A DNA stretch of 24,840 nt. It comes from CAZNHL01 sp964572965. Its GTDB lineage: Bacteria > Bacteroidota > Bacteroidia > Cytophagales > UBA9547. Positions 14,063-20,315 of this stretch are shown one piece after another (position 1 is the stretch's first letter; each line of letters starts with the position of its first letter). The stretch covers positions 1 through 24,840 of the forward strand of contig CAZNHL010000066.1 in assembly GCA_964572965.1 (NCBI GenBank), given 5' to 3'. The translations under genes were made by a program, and so were the position numbers. A model generated the notes under the pieces. The model ran no database searches. It was not told where the DNA came from and was given only the letters and a program-made list of their open reading frames with translations.

Positions 14063-15748
14063 CTAAAATTTGATAGTTGTTACCTTACCTCTTCTTGTTG
14101 CTGCGGTTGGTTTATTCTTCTTTTTGCGATATTTGCGTTTGCCAAAACCATTCAAACCTTGAGGGCGGCTTCTTTTATAAAGCATGAAGCCGCCCCCTAA
14201 TACAAGTCCTGCCGCTAAGAGGGCTTTTCCGGGGTTCGCTTTAACCCAGGCCATAATACCCTTCTCCTGAGAAGCATTATCAGCGACTTTGTCTTCTGTT
14301 GCAGCCATCCTTGTATTTGCTCCCTTAGCAATTGAGCCTCTTCGCGACTGACGTTGAACTCCTGTTCGATTAATACTTGCAGCAACTCCTGCAGGAGGCG
14401 GTGCACTTTCACTGGTAGCTTCATCTGTGCTTGAATTGGAAGTTGTATCCGGATCGCCACCGGTATCCGCAGCGACATCGCCGCCGCCAGTGGCAGGCTG
14501 GTTAAATTGTTTCTCTTCCGGGCTGCCTTTTTTAAAGAGGTTTTTCACTTGGCTTAACGCTCCTGCTATAGCGGTAATGGCTGCTGTAGCTGCGGCAATA
14601 CTGGCACCGGTTGCAGGGTCACCCAAATCGCCCATTTCGTCATAGACTCCCCGGAGGTTCCCATACTTGATGATATTGTATTCCTGTTCATCTGCATATT
14701 CCCCGTCAAGGCCATCTACACCTTCAAAGCCGAAACCATCCAGAGGCACTTTACCATCCTTGTTCCCTTTGCCTTTAAGGATCGCTTTTTTAAGGTTTTC
14801 TTTTTTGCCACCGGCACCGTAGTAAATATTTTCTGCCTTTTCGCGGATTTTCTTCAGTTTTCTGAATGCATCCATATTCATCCCTAGCTTCTGTGCCTGC
14901 TCATCGGTCAGATAACCAAACCTCAACTTACTGGCTACCCTTAAAAAATTGATCTTCATGCACAGTAAAAAGCCGTTGCGTAAAAGTATGGTTGCCGGGT
15001 TGGTAAACCGGTTAAGGAAACGAACCCCTTTCTTCACGGTGTCACCTACCTTGCTCAGCCATTTCCCAAAACGCCCGTTCAACTGGTCATCGCCGTTAAG
15101 GTCATTATAGTCATTTGTAGACCCTATATCGTAGGTATCAACACTGCCAGAAAATGTATTCTGATCATCAATGCCATTTAGAAATTCAAGTCTCATCGGG
15201 TAATCTTTAAATTCAGTATATGGTTGTTCATCATCAAAAGCTTCTTTCACACAATCAAGTACTATATAATCGTCCCGTTCTTTAAGCGGATAATCCAACC
15301 TACCATCTTTGGGGATCACAGGGTATATGTGCTGGAAAAAGTCCTGGCTGTATTTAGTGATCCTCAATTTGTGAGGTATGCCAAGATTTGTAAGGCACGA
15401 GCTGATAAACTCTGTATAACAGTCGCAGTCAACGCCTCTTTTCCTGTCCCACCAGCTCCTGGCAGGGCGGCGTATCTGCTCAACCCCTGCTTCATCCCTT
15501 TTATAGGCGATATGGTCATAGACAAATTGCCAAATGTATTCACAGACTTCTTTCAGAGAACCCTTGGGGATCGTATTGACAAACTTCTCAGTATCCTTTA
15601 GGGTAAGCGGAACAGTCTTTTTTATTAGCTTAAGGGTATCTTCCAAGCCGGCATTTTCCTTCACGGTAATATTTACACCTTCAGGTATCGGAAAAAGCCG
15701 TTCAAACTCTTCGCCGGGGTGCACTCTTCTTTTTGCCGTTGCTTCCAT
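14063..15748 (-). CDS. Transglutaminase-fold protein with C-terminal membrane anchor
   Basis: This 561-residue protein has a transglutaminase-like cysteine peptidase fold near its N-terminus. The triad is visible: Cys108 in RGVDCDCYTEF, followed by the typical SSCLTNLGIPHKLRI; His140 in FFQHIYPV; and Asp165 in YIVLDCV. Such domains cleave or crosslink proteins. After it come a Gly/Asp/Asn-rich linker (about 190-225), a helical region with a hydrophobic stretch near 380-400 (TGASIAAATAAITAIAGAL), a disordered Thr/Ser/Glu region and a C-terminal membrane helix (GKALLAAGLVLGGGFMLY). That helix is followed by a very basic tail (KRKYRKKKNKP). LDGFG and LNGFG occur in the linkers. In a virus it could be a maturation protease or a virion membrane protein. 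The enzyme fold is clear; the role is inferred. Confidence 0.75.
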   Translation of the reverse strand: MEATAKRRVHPGEEFERLFPIPEGVNITVKENAGLEDTLKLIKKTVPLTLKDTEKFVNTIPKGSLKEVCEYIWQFVYDHIAYKRDEAGVEQIRRPARSWWDRKRGVDCDCYTEFISSCLTNLGIPHKLRITKYSQDFFQHIYPVIPKDGRLDYPLKERDDYIVLDCVKEAFDDEQPYTEFKDYPMRLEFLNGIDDQNTFSGSVDTYDIGSTNDYNDLNGDDQLNGRFGKWLSKVGDTVKKGVRFLNRFTNPATILLRNGFLLCMKINFLRVASKLRFGYLTDEQAQKLGMNMDAFRKLKKIREKAENIYYGAGGKKENLKKAILKGKGNKDGKVPLDGFGFEGVDGLDGEYADEQEYNIIKYGNLRGVYDEMGDLGDPATGASIAAATAAITAIAGALSQVKNLFKKGSPEEKQFNQPATGGGDVAADTGGDPDTTSNSSTDEATSESAPPPAGVAASINRTGVQRQSRRGSIAKGANTRMAATEDKVADNASQEKGIMAWVKANPGKALLAAGLVLGGGFMLYKRSRPQGLNGFGKRKYRKKKNKPTAATRRGKVTTIKF

Positions 15749-15771
15749 TCCTTTTCTTACAATTCGGTCAC

Positions 15772-16236
15772 TTACACTGTCAGCTGTTCTGTCCTACTAT
15801 AAGGCACACTCACATTAAGGGTGGTCACTGTCCTGACGGTTATTCTCATTTTCCCGGTTTTCCTGTATTCAGTAAGCATTCCGGGTACTGTGCTTGCAAG
15901 TGACAGCAAAGGCAGCTCTACATAGACAGGTTCAAGCTCTTTTTGAGAGAACTTTTCTATTTCTATATCCACATTCTTCATTTCTGATGTTGCGAATGTG
16001 GTACCGCTATAAATCATCTTCACAAAGGGGAATTTAAGCCTTAGCTTCCCTCCGCTCGGGTTTTTCATTGTTACATCGACACGTAACTTGATCCCTGTCA
16101 GGTTTACTTCATGTACCTTCACTTTGGTGACTGTCTCCAATTCATTGGAAAGGCGTTGGAGTTTAAGCAAGTATGGTACCCCGACTGCCAATGCTACGGC
16201 ACCGGCGGCCAATGCTACTTTAGTGTTGGTCGTCAT
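15772..16236 (-). CDS. LEA/WHy-domain protein with N-terminal membrane anchor
   Basis: This 154-residue protein has an N-terminal hydrophobic helix (about residues 6-23, KVALAAGAVALAVGVPYLL). It is followed by a beta-sandwich of the LEA_2/WHy type: VKVHEVNLTGIKLRVDVTMK, NPSGGKLRLKFPFVKMIYSG, the KNVDIEIEKFS strand, LEPVYVELPL and KMRITVRTVTTL. WHy domains occur in stress proteins and in secreted or surface proteins of bacteria, where their partner is usually unknown. There is no lipobox Cys. The first 17 bases overlap the small membrane gene upstream. A role in lining or stabilising a viral membrane is a guess. The domain call is good. Confidence 0.7.
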   Translation of the reverse strand: MTTNTKVALAAGAVALAVGVPYLLKLQRLSNELETVTKVKVHEVNLTGIKLRVDVTMKNPSGGKLRLKFPFVKMIYSGTTFATSEMKNVDIEIEKFSQKELEPVYVELPLLSLASTVPGMLTEYRKTGKMRITVRTVTTLNVSVPYSRTEQLTV

Positions 16237-16462
16237 CTTCGCCGCCTCCTTCCTGCTCTTCTTTCTTAGCTTCTCTGCCCAGGATTTTATGACTGATCAT
16301 ATCTCCGATTACTTTAAAGAGCAGCCATATAAAACCGCCGACAATCGCTTTGATAGCGTAATCTCCCAGCCCTGACCAGTCGGCCACTGCTACCAGGTTG
16401 ATGAAAGCGCCCAGTATAAAAGCGGCTAGATTACTATCTGATGGATGGTGTGTTGTTTGCAT
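16220..16462 (-). CDS. Small membrane protein, first gene of the structural run
   Basis: This 80-residue protein has two hydrophobic segments (about 12-28, LAAFILGAFINLVAVADW, and 35-53, AIKAIVGGFIWLLFKVIGD) and a highly charged C-terminus (GREAKKEEQEGGGEDDDQH). The size and pair of helices resemble holins, and a holin role beside a distant lysin is possible. It could equally be a virion membrane protein. It starts at ATG 16462, about 75 bases after a 20-base motif shared with the region upstream of the replication gene, so a promoter for the structural genes may lie just before it. Confidence 0.65.
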   Translation of the reverse strand: MQTTHHPSDSNLAAFILGAFINLVAVADWSGLGDYAIKAIVGGFIWLLFKVIGDMISHKILGREAKKEEQEGGGEDDDQH

Positions 16463-16536
16463 GTGTTAAAAGTAAATGGCTTTTAAAAAATGGTTTCCGG
16501 ATCGTTCCTGCTTATGGTGCCCTCTGTAAAACCTTC

Positions 16537-16556
16537 CCTGTTTATGTATTTATTTG
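16537..16556. promoter_or_regulatory. 20-base motif, copy 1, upstream of structural genes
   Basis: CCTGTTTATGTATTTATTTG here matches 18 of 20 bases with 18396-18415 (CCTGTTTATGTA then CATATTTG). Both copies have the same orientation and lie upstream of leftward genes: about 75 bases before the start at 16462 here, and about 160 bases before the start at 18236 there. A shared promoter or operator for both units is the simplest reading. The site does not fit the TAnnTTTG -7 consensus of Bacteroidota cleanly. Confidence 0.45.
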
Positions 16557-16565
16557 TGCTACCTT

Positions 16566-16772
16566 TCACAGGCTGTCCAGGTCTGTCTCGCCCGGAACCC
16601 CTAACTTTTTATATATGATTTTCACCTGGTTCACCGAATAAAAATGACCAACCCGGCTTCCAAGTTGTTTATCGAATGGCTTTAGCCACTTAATAAATGT
16701 CCTATCGCATACCCCATACTGAGCAGCCAGCTGTTTCAGGGTACTTGGTTTGATATCAATACTCTTTTTCAT
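16566..16772 (-). CDS. Small HTH DNA-binding protein
   Basis: This 68-residue protein starts at ATG 16772 (MKKSIDIKPSTLKQLAAQYG), overlapping the upstream gene by 17 bases; longer starts would overlap it by more than 100. The HTH is STLKQLAAQYGVCDRTFIKW, followed by HFYSVNQVKIIYKKLGVP. It resembles the HTH protein at 6775-7035 in layout: HTH, then a short linker with aromatic residues, then a helix ending near the C-terminus. It is placed between the replication gene and the structural genes, where a switch protein would be expected. The target is unknown; the shared 20-base motif 10 to 30 bases away is a candidate. Confidence 0.7.
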   Translation of the reverse strand: MKKSIDIKPSTLKQLAAQYGVCDRTFIKWLKPFDKQLGSRVGHFYSVNQVKIIYKKLGVPGETDLDSL

Positions 16773-17022
16773 TGCCAAAGCGTTTGATTTCCTTATTGCT
16801 TCTATTGTCATAAAGAATGGCCAGTTTGATCTTATGAAGGCGTTCTTGTAACATTTGCAGGAGTTTGTTTTTCCCATGTTCCGGATTACCCGGCCTATCC
16901 AGGCTATAATAGACTTTAATCTGCGGGAGTTTCGGGCTAACGAACTCCGGCAGATACTTCACCCAGAGTTTATAAAGCGCCCGCGCCTTATGGTCTGCAC
17001 GTTTGAAATTATGCTCACTCAT
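16756..17022 (-). CDS. Hypothetical basic protein after the replication gene
   Basis: This 88-residue protein is basic and rich in Lys, Leu and Tyr, with an N-terminal helical part (RADHKARALYKLWVKYLPEF), a short strand (QIKVYYSL) and a C-terminal helix (LLQMLQERLHKIKLAILYD). It has no membrane helix and no recognised motif. Its ATG overlaps the replication gene stop (ATGA) and its end overlaps the HTH gene by 17 bases, so it belongs to the same operon. A role in DNA transactions is likely from its neighbours and charge only. Confidence 0.6.
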   Translation of the reverse strand: MSEHNFKRADHKARALYKLWVKYLPEFVSPKLPQIKVYYSLDRPGNPEHGKNKLLQMLQERLHKIKLAILYDNRSNKEIKRFGNEKEY

Positions 17023-18236
17023 ACCTTTAGCTGTTGATAATATTGATGTAAAAATTCCGGACTATATTTTCGTGGCGTACCCACGCAGGTGTAATAGATT
17101 TCCAATAGCTTCGGGTCGGCTTTCTTTTTGATGGCAGCTTCTGCCTGCCGGTATCCCGCCAATGTCGGACTTGTAAGATAATTGCGGTAATGCTTTGAGA
17201 AATCACTCAGGTTGCCATAATAGCTTTTAAGCTGCCTGCGTTTCTCTTTGACTTTCTTCAGCCAATGCATTGTCCCTTTAAAGCCTGACTCAAAATGTTT
17301 ATCGAAATAGCTCCAGGGAACAGGAATAAAGCGTTCGGGGCTTTTATCGAGGTATTTTCTTGCAAGCAAAATGCGCTGACAAAAATCATGGAAGAGTTTA
17401 TCAACATGGGAACGTGTAAAACTTTCGGCTTTGACCAGCGCAAAATAATCCCGGATATAAAAAAGGGTCAGTACTTCCTGTTTCTGGCTGAATTGTTCCT
17501 TTGGGTAGAGTACAGAACGGGCAAATTGCCATGCCTGTGAAGTATAATAGTCAATGTATTGCGCCAGTTCAGGGATATTTCCGGCCGCCCCCGGGTGTGA
17601 AGTATCAGGCTCCGTCCTTTTTCCTTTTTCTTCAAAATACTGCCCCGCCCTGCTTCCTTGTTTCTGGCCTTTTGTTTCCTGCTTTTCAACATCTTCACCG
17701 GACATATTTAGATTATATGTTTCTTGAAGGTCACCGGAATCATTATCCTTGCAAGTTGCAAGGATAGTTTCTTCTTCACCATTTTCAGTTTGATGCTTTT
17801 TTGTTTCTTCTTTGAAAAGCTCCTGCTGTATCCATAACCGTCCGCTTTCTTCCTGTTTTTTAAAGGCCAGGACTTTCCTGTTCAGTTCAATCTCTAGCCC
17901 GCAGTTTGACCCGTGGAACACTTTGCTCTGTATAATCCCGGCCTGAATCAATACTTCTATATGCCGGTAAATTGTTGTAGAATGCTGGAGCTTGTATTTA
18001 GCAATAGCTGTATTGGTAATCCAGAAACGGCGTGACTCTTCTAACTGGTAAATTTTGTTTTTGTGAAGATAAGCTGCATAGAAACGAATGATTTCTTTCA
18101 TAGTCTCCATGTGTGTCGACTTAAGCGAAAGCTTCCTGTACTCTCTTGGGCGTTGTACTTTCAACACCAAATTAGCAGCAATAAAATGCTCTCGGAGCTT
18201 TTGGAAGGTTTGTGTAAAGTCGATCTCCAGGTACAT
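17019..18236 (-). CDS. Winged-helix protein, probable replication initiator
   Basis: This 405-residue protein starts at ATG 18236 (MYLEIDFTQTFQKLREHF). The open frame extends further upstream, but that part runs through the repeat-rich control region and is unlikely to be coding. A winged HTH lies at about residues 72-105 (NTAIAKYKLQHSTTIYRHIE, then LIQAGIIQSK). It is followed by a long Glu/Lys/Gln-rich disordered linker and a helical C-terminal half (AWQFARSVLYPKEQ, YFALVKAESFTRSHVDKLF, KGTMHWLKKVKEKRRQLKSY). This layout is typical of plasmid and phage initiator or primosomal proteins. I see no HUH, P-loop or polymerase motif, so it is not a rolling-circle Rep of the usual kind. The repeats just upstream could be its binding sites. 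A transcription regulator is the alternative. Confidence 0.55.
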   Translation of the reverse strand: MYLEIDFTQTFQKLREHFIAANLVLKVQRPREYRKLSLKSTHMETMKEIIRFYAAYLHKNKIYQLEESRRFWITNTAIAKYKLQHSTTIYRHIEVLIQAGIIQSKVFHGSNCGLEIELNRKVLAFKKQEESGRLWIQQELFKEETKKHQTENGEEETILATCKDNDSGDLQETYNLNMSGEDVEKQETKGQKQGSRAGQYFEEKGKRTEPDTSHPGAAGNIPELAQYIDYYTSQAWQFARSVLYPKEQFSQKQEVLTLFYIRDYFALVKAESFTRSHVDKLFHDFCQRILLARKYLDKSPERFIPVPWSYFDKHFESGFKGTMHWLKKVKEKRRQLKSYYGNLSDFSKHYRNYLTSPTLAGYRQAEAAIKKKADPKLLEIYYTCVGTPRKYSPEFLHQYYQQLKV

Positions 18237-18394
18237 AATCTTTATGGCTAAAAAGAAGGTTGCTATCACTGTGCCACCACTACGATCATGCGTAGTATAA
18301 ATGTCAGGTATAGGGTACTTCCTGCTCCCTTGTACCAAATGTAGAGATACCCCAAAATGGATTGTATAAATTGGGACGGTTCGTCCAGGTATAC

Positions 18395-18430
18395 GCCTGT
18401 TTATGTACATATTTGCCTGATTATGTAACA
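18395..18430. repeat. Two imperfect 16-base direct repeats (iteron-like)
   Basis: GCCTGTTTATGTACAT at 18395-18410 and GCCTGATTATGTAACA at 18415-18430 match at 12 or 13 of 16 positions and start 20 bases apart, about two helical turns. The first also forms copy 2 of the 20-base motif found at 16537-16556. The spacing suits binding of one protein on one DNA face. Confidence 0.5.
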
Positions 18431-18457
18431 AATAGACAAAAAAAGAAAAAGGCTAAA

Positions 18458-18479
18458 GGTTGTATACAATTATACAACC
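18458..18479. promoter_or_regulatory. Perfect 9-base inverted repeat, candidate operator
   Basis: The arms GGTTGTATA and TATACAACC are separated by CAAT. The dyad sits between the divergent replication-type gene and the small alpha-CTD-like gene, about 220 and 120 bases from their respective start codons. It has the size of a dimeric repressor site. Confidence 0.5.
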
Positions 18480-18600
18480 CAATACAATCAAACTGAATTT
18501 CAAGAAGTTAACATTAAAAAAAGGCGGAAAAAATTTCAGGAAACAATTAGCTAAAAGAATAGTACATTGTGCCATCAACCAGATATTCCATTATAGTACT

Positions 18601-18825
18601 ATGGCTGTCAAAACAGAACTTATTCACCTGCCTTATAAACAATTGCCTCTCAGTAGTAGCTTAAAGCGTGCTTTTTCTTTAATGGGATGCCATACCCTTG
18701 ATGAACTACTAAAGAAAAAGGCAAGCGAATTGCTTGCCTTTAAGGGTTTTGGAAGTAAGAACATGAAAGAACTCTATCAGTTTTTAGCCGATCATAACAT
18801 CGAGCATTTACTTATAGAATGCTAG
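18601..18825 (+). CDS. Small protein resembling RNA polymerase alpha C-terminal domain
   Basis: This is a 74-residue protein starting at ATG 18601 (MAVKTELIHLPYKQLPLSSS). An upstream TTG at 18460 lies inside the dyad and is a poor start. The pattern LPLSSSLKRAFSLMGCHTLD, then ELLKKKASELLAFKGFG and SKNMKELYQFL, matches the helix-hairpin-helix layout of the RNA polymerase alpha C-terminal domain, where a hairpin (FKGFGSKN) contacts DNA and regulators. It lacks the N-terminal assembly domain. It could compete with or recruit host polymerase, or simply bind DNA. It shares its stop with the convergent gene through CTAG at 18822-18825, so no terminator separates them. Confidence 0.65.
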   Translation: MAVKTELIHLPYKQLPLSSSLKRAFSLMGCHTLDELLKKKASELLAFKGFGSKNMKELYQFLADHNIEHLLIEC

Positions 18826-19838
18826 GTCTTTCTGATCGTTTGTAACAATATACTTTTAACACTTTCTTTTACAGGCAATTCATCCTGATAGTATTTATTA
18901 TAGACTGCGGCCTGTGAAATAGATGAAGCCTTTGGAGTACTGAAATACCTGCTGATAGCTACGTAAACTTCCTTATCGGTTTTATTAATAATGACCCCAT
19001 TCGTCCGAAGCATTTTAAACAAACAAACCAGTTCAGCTACACTGATACTTGTCTGCAACTTTAGGTTTTCAGCTTCTTTCCTTTCTGATAACACCTGCTT
19101 AAGATGCCTGTTCCCCAGCGATTTCTGTTCAGCTTTAAGCCAAGTCCTCACTTGTGCTTTGATACCTGGCAGGCAGGTGTTATAAGCCGGAGTGTCAGGA
19201 TATTTGGCTTCTTCAACAAGGTACATTTTGATTGTCTCTATCTGTACATCCAGGCTTTCATAACTATACAGCTCTTTTTGAGTGTAATCAATGACATAAT
19301 TAAAAAAGGCAATACTGTTCAAATTCATCTTGAAGAGGAAATACAAAAGTTGTCTTTCATTATGCAATGGTTCTACGAGTTCCTCGTGCCAGGCTTTACA
19401 GAAGTTATTCAGGTAAAGTGCCTGGTGTACGGTCAGGCTGTTATCCGGCAAAAGCAATCTTTTAAGGATTTGATACAATACCGGTGGAATAACTTCTTCT
19501 GCCCGTTTAACAACATCACTAGTAAAAGATTCATACTCTTTCTCCAATTGTGCCTGCCAGATACATGAGATGGGTAAACCAGGTTTTAAATAGCCGGTGA
19601 ACTCCGATTCCAGTAAATAGAGGATTTTCCCTGCTGTATCAGAGAAAAGGGTACTTTTATTAAATGTTAATAAAGCCTTTTGGTGATTCTGGATAAAAAG
19701 GCGTAGACTTTCTTCTGAACTAATCTTAAACGCTTCTTTTTTGAAGCGTAAAATCAACTCCGAAACCGATTGCTCATTTAACAGACCGGGATTATTGGTC
19801 CTGGCTGCTTCATCAAATAGTAATAACTGATACTTCAA
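18822..19838 (-). CDS. Conserved-looking helical hypothetical protein, possible mobile-element regulator
   Basis: This 338-residue, almost entirely helical soluble protein has no membrane segment or catalytic motif. The middle (HEELVEPLHNERQLLYFLFK, then NSIAFFNYVIDYTQKEL) loosely recalls RteC-type proteins that control excision of Bacteroides conjugative transposons. The C-terminus (SISVAELVCLFKMLRTNGVI, then EVYVAISRYFSTPKASSIS) has the look of a small winged or helical module often found at the ends of Bacteroidota mobile-element proteins. The RteC link is weak and from memory. It converges with and overlaps the alpha-CTD-like gene by four bases. It starts at ATG 19838 and may mark the right part of the element. 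Confidence 0.5.
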   Translation of the reverse strand: MKYQLLLFDEAARTNNPGLLNEQSVSELILRFKKEAFKISSEESLRLFIQNHQKALLTFNKSTLFSDTAGKILYLLESEFTGYLKPGLPISCIWQAQLEKEYESFTSDVVKRAEEVIPPVLYQILKRLLLPDNSLTVHQALYLNNFCKAWHEELVEPLHNERQLLYFLFKMNLNSIAFFNYVIDYTQKELYSYESLDVQIETIKMYLVEEAKYPDTPAYNTCLPGIKAQVRTWLKAEQKSLGNRHLKQVLSERKEAENLKLQTSISVAELVCLFKMLRTNGVIINKTDKEVYVAISRYFSTPKASSISQAAVYNKYYQDELPVKESVKSILLQTIRKT

Positions 19839-19983
19839 TGCTAAAAAATGTTACCGTAAATAGATAGGAAATGCCCAATTGTCAATAAAAAGTATAATCT
19901 CAGAAACAGGTAATTTTACTGCAACTATGAAAAAATCATAAAGGGGATAAATATCGCTTTCCAGCTATTGCAATATAGAATAC

Positions 19984-20115
19984 CTAAGTTTTAAGTTCTT
20001 TTGTAACAATTTCATCAAAGGCGGCATCAACAGCACCGACGGAATAGAGACAGTAAACAGAAACTACTATAAAAACCCCCAAAAGGAGTAAATACCAATA
20101 CACTTTGCTTTCCAT
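19984..20115 (-). CDS. Small single-span membrane peptide
   Basis: This is a 43-residue frame from ATG 20115 to TAG 19984-19986. Residues 6-24 form a clear hydrophobic helix (YWYLLLLGVFIVVSVYCLY), with a short charged N-terminus (MESK) and an acidic-to-basic tail (DEIVTKELKT). It lies 145 bases upstream of the 338-residue protein gene on the same strand. Small orphan membrane peptides are easy to find by chance in AT-rich DNA, but the complete start-helix-tail layout makes this one plausible. The function is unknown. Confidence 0.4.
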   Translation of the reverse strand: MESKVYWYLLLLGVFIVVSVYCLYSVGAVDAAFDEIVTKELKT

Positions 20116-20315
20116 AAAAAATTACTCAATAGCTGCTACAAAAACTGACACAAGATAATGAAAGCTTGTTTACCATCATCAAAAAACATCGAAAATATTG
20201 CTTTATTTTCCCGATAACTACCTATATTATAATAAGATGAATAATTGACAGAAGGGCACTTTCTATTCCGACTGTCACAGAATATAGCTATGGATAATAT
20301 TTTTTGGTTAAGGGT
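20116..20315. other. AT-rich intergenic region before the GNAT gene
   Basis: No gene is seen here. A TGACAG / CTGTCA pair (20246-20251 and 20272-20277) could be a weak operator. The promoter of the rightward GNAT gene should lie in this stretch. I see no tRNA, att-like duplication or terminator. Confidence 0.4.

Larger units (their letters stand above)
18237..18600. promoter_or_regulatory. Repeat-rich divergent control region, possible replication origin
   Basis: These 364 bases lie between the leftward replication-type gene and the rightward alpha-CTD-like gene. They contain CTACG-CGTAG with a 6-base loop near 18282-18297, GGACG-GTT-CGTCC at 18374-18386, two imperfect 16-base direct repeats (18395-18410 and 18415-18430) set 20 bases apart, and a perfect 9-base dyad at 18458-18479. 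An A-rich stretch follows at 18430-18450. Directly spaced repeats, dyads and an AT-rich patch next to an initiator-like gene fit an origin or an auto-regulated promoter. Neither is proven. Confidence 0.45.

Noticed and set aside
16220..16462. Definite holin
   Set aside because: Two helices and a charged tail fit, but several genes in this operon have similar helices, so the role cannot be singled out.
18237..18431. N-terminal extension of the replication-type protein from an upstream ATG
   Set aside because: The extra 65 residues would be encoded by the direct repeats and dyads of the control region and lack protein-like character; ATG 18236 opens the structured part.
6775..18431. Tailed prophage
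   Set aside because: No terminase, portal, tail tube, sheath, tape measure or baseplate gene can be recognised in any frame.
18282..18480. XerCD dif-like attachment site
   Set aside because: TTATGTAACA and the 9-base dyad look superficially similar to dif arms, but no 28-base site with two 11-base arms and a central hexamer could be laid out, and no second copy was found.
1..20115. Conjugative transposon (ICE)
   Set aside because: Methyltransferase, radC and a possible RteC-like gene fit, but no relaxase, coupling protein, Tra/Trb gene or integrase is present in the window.
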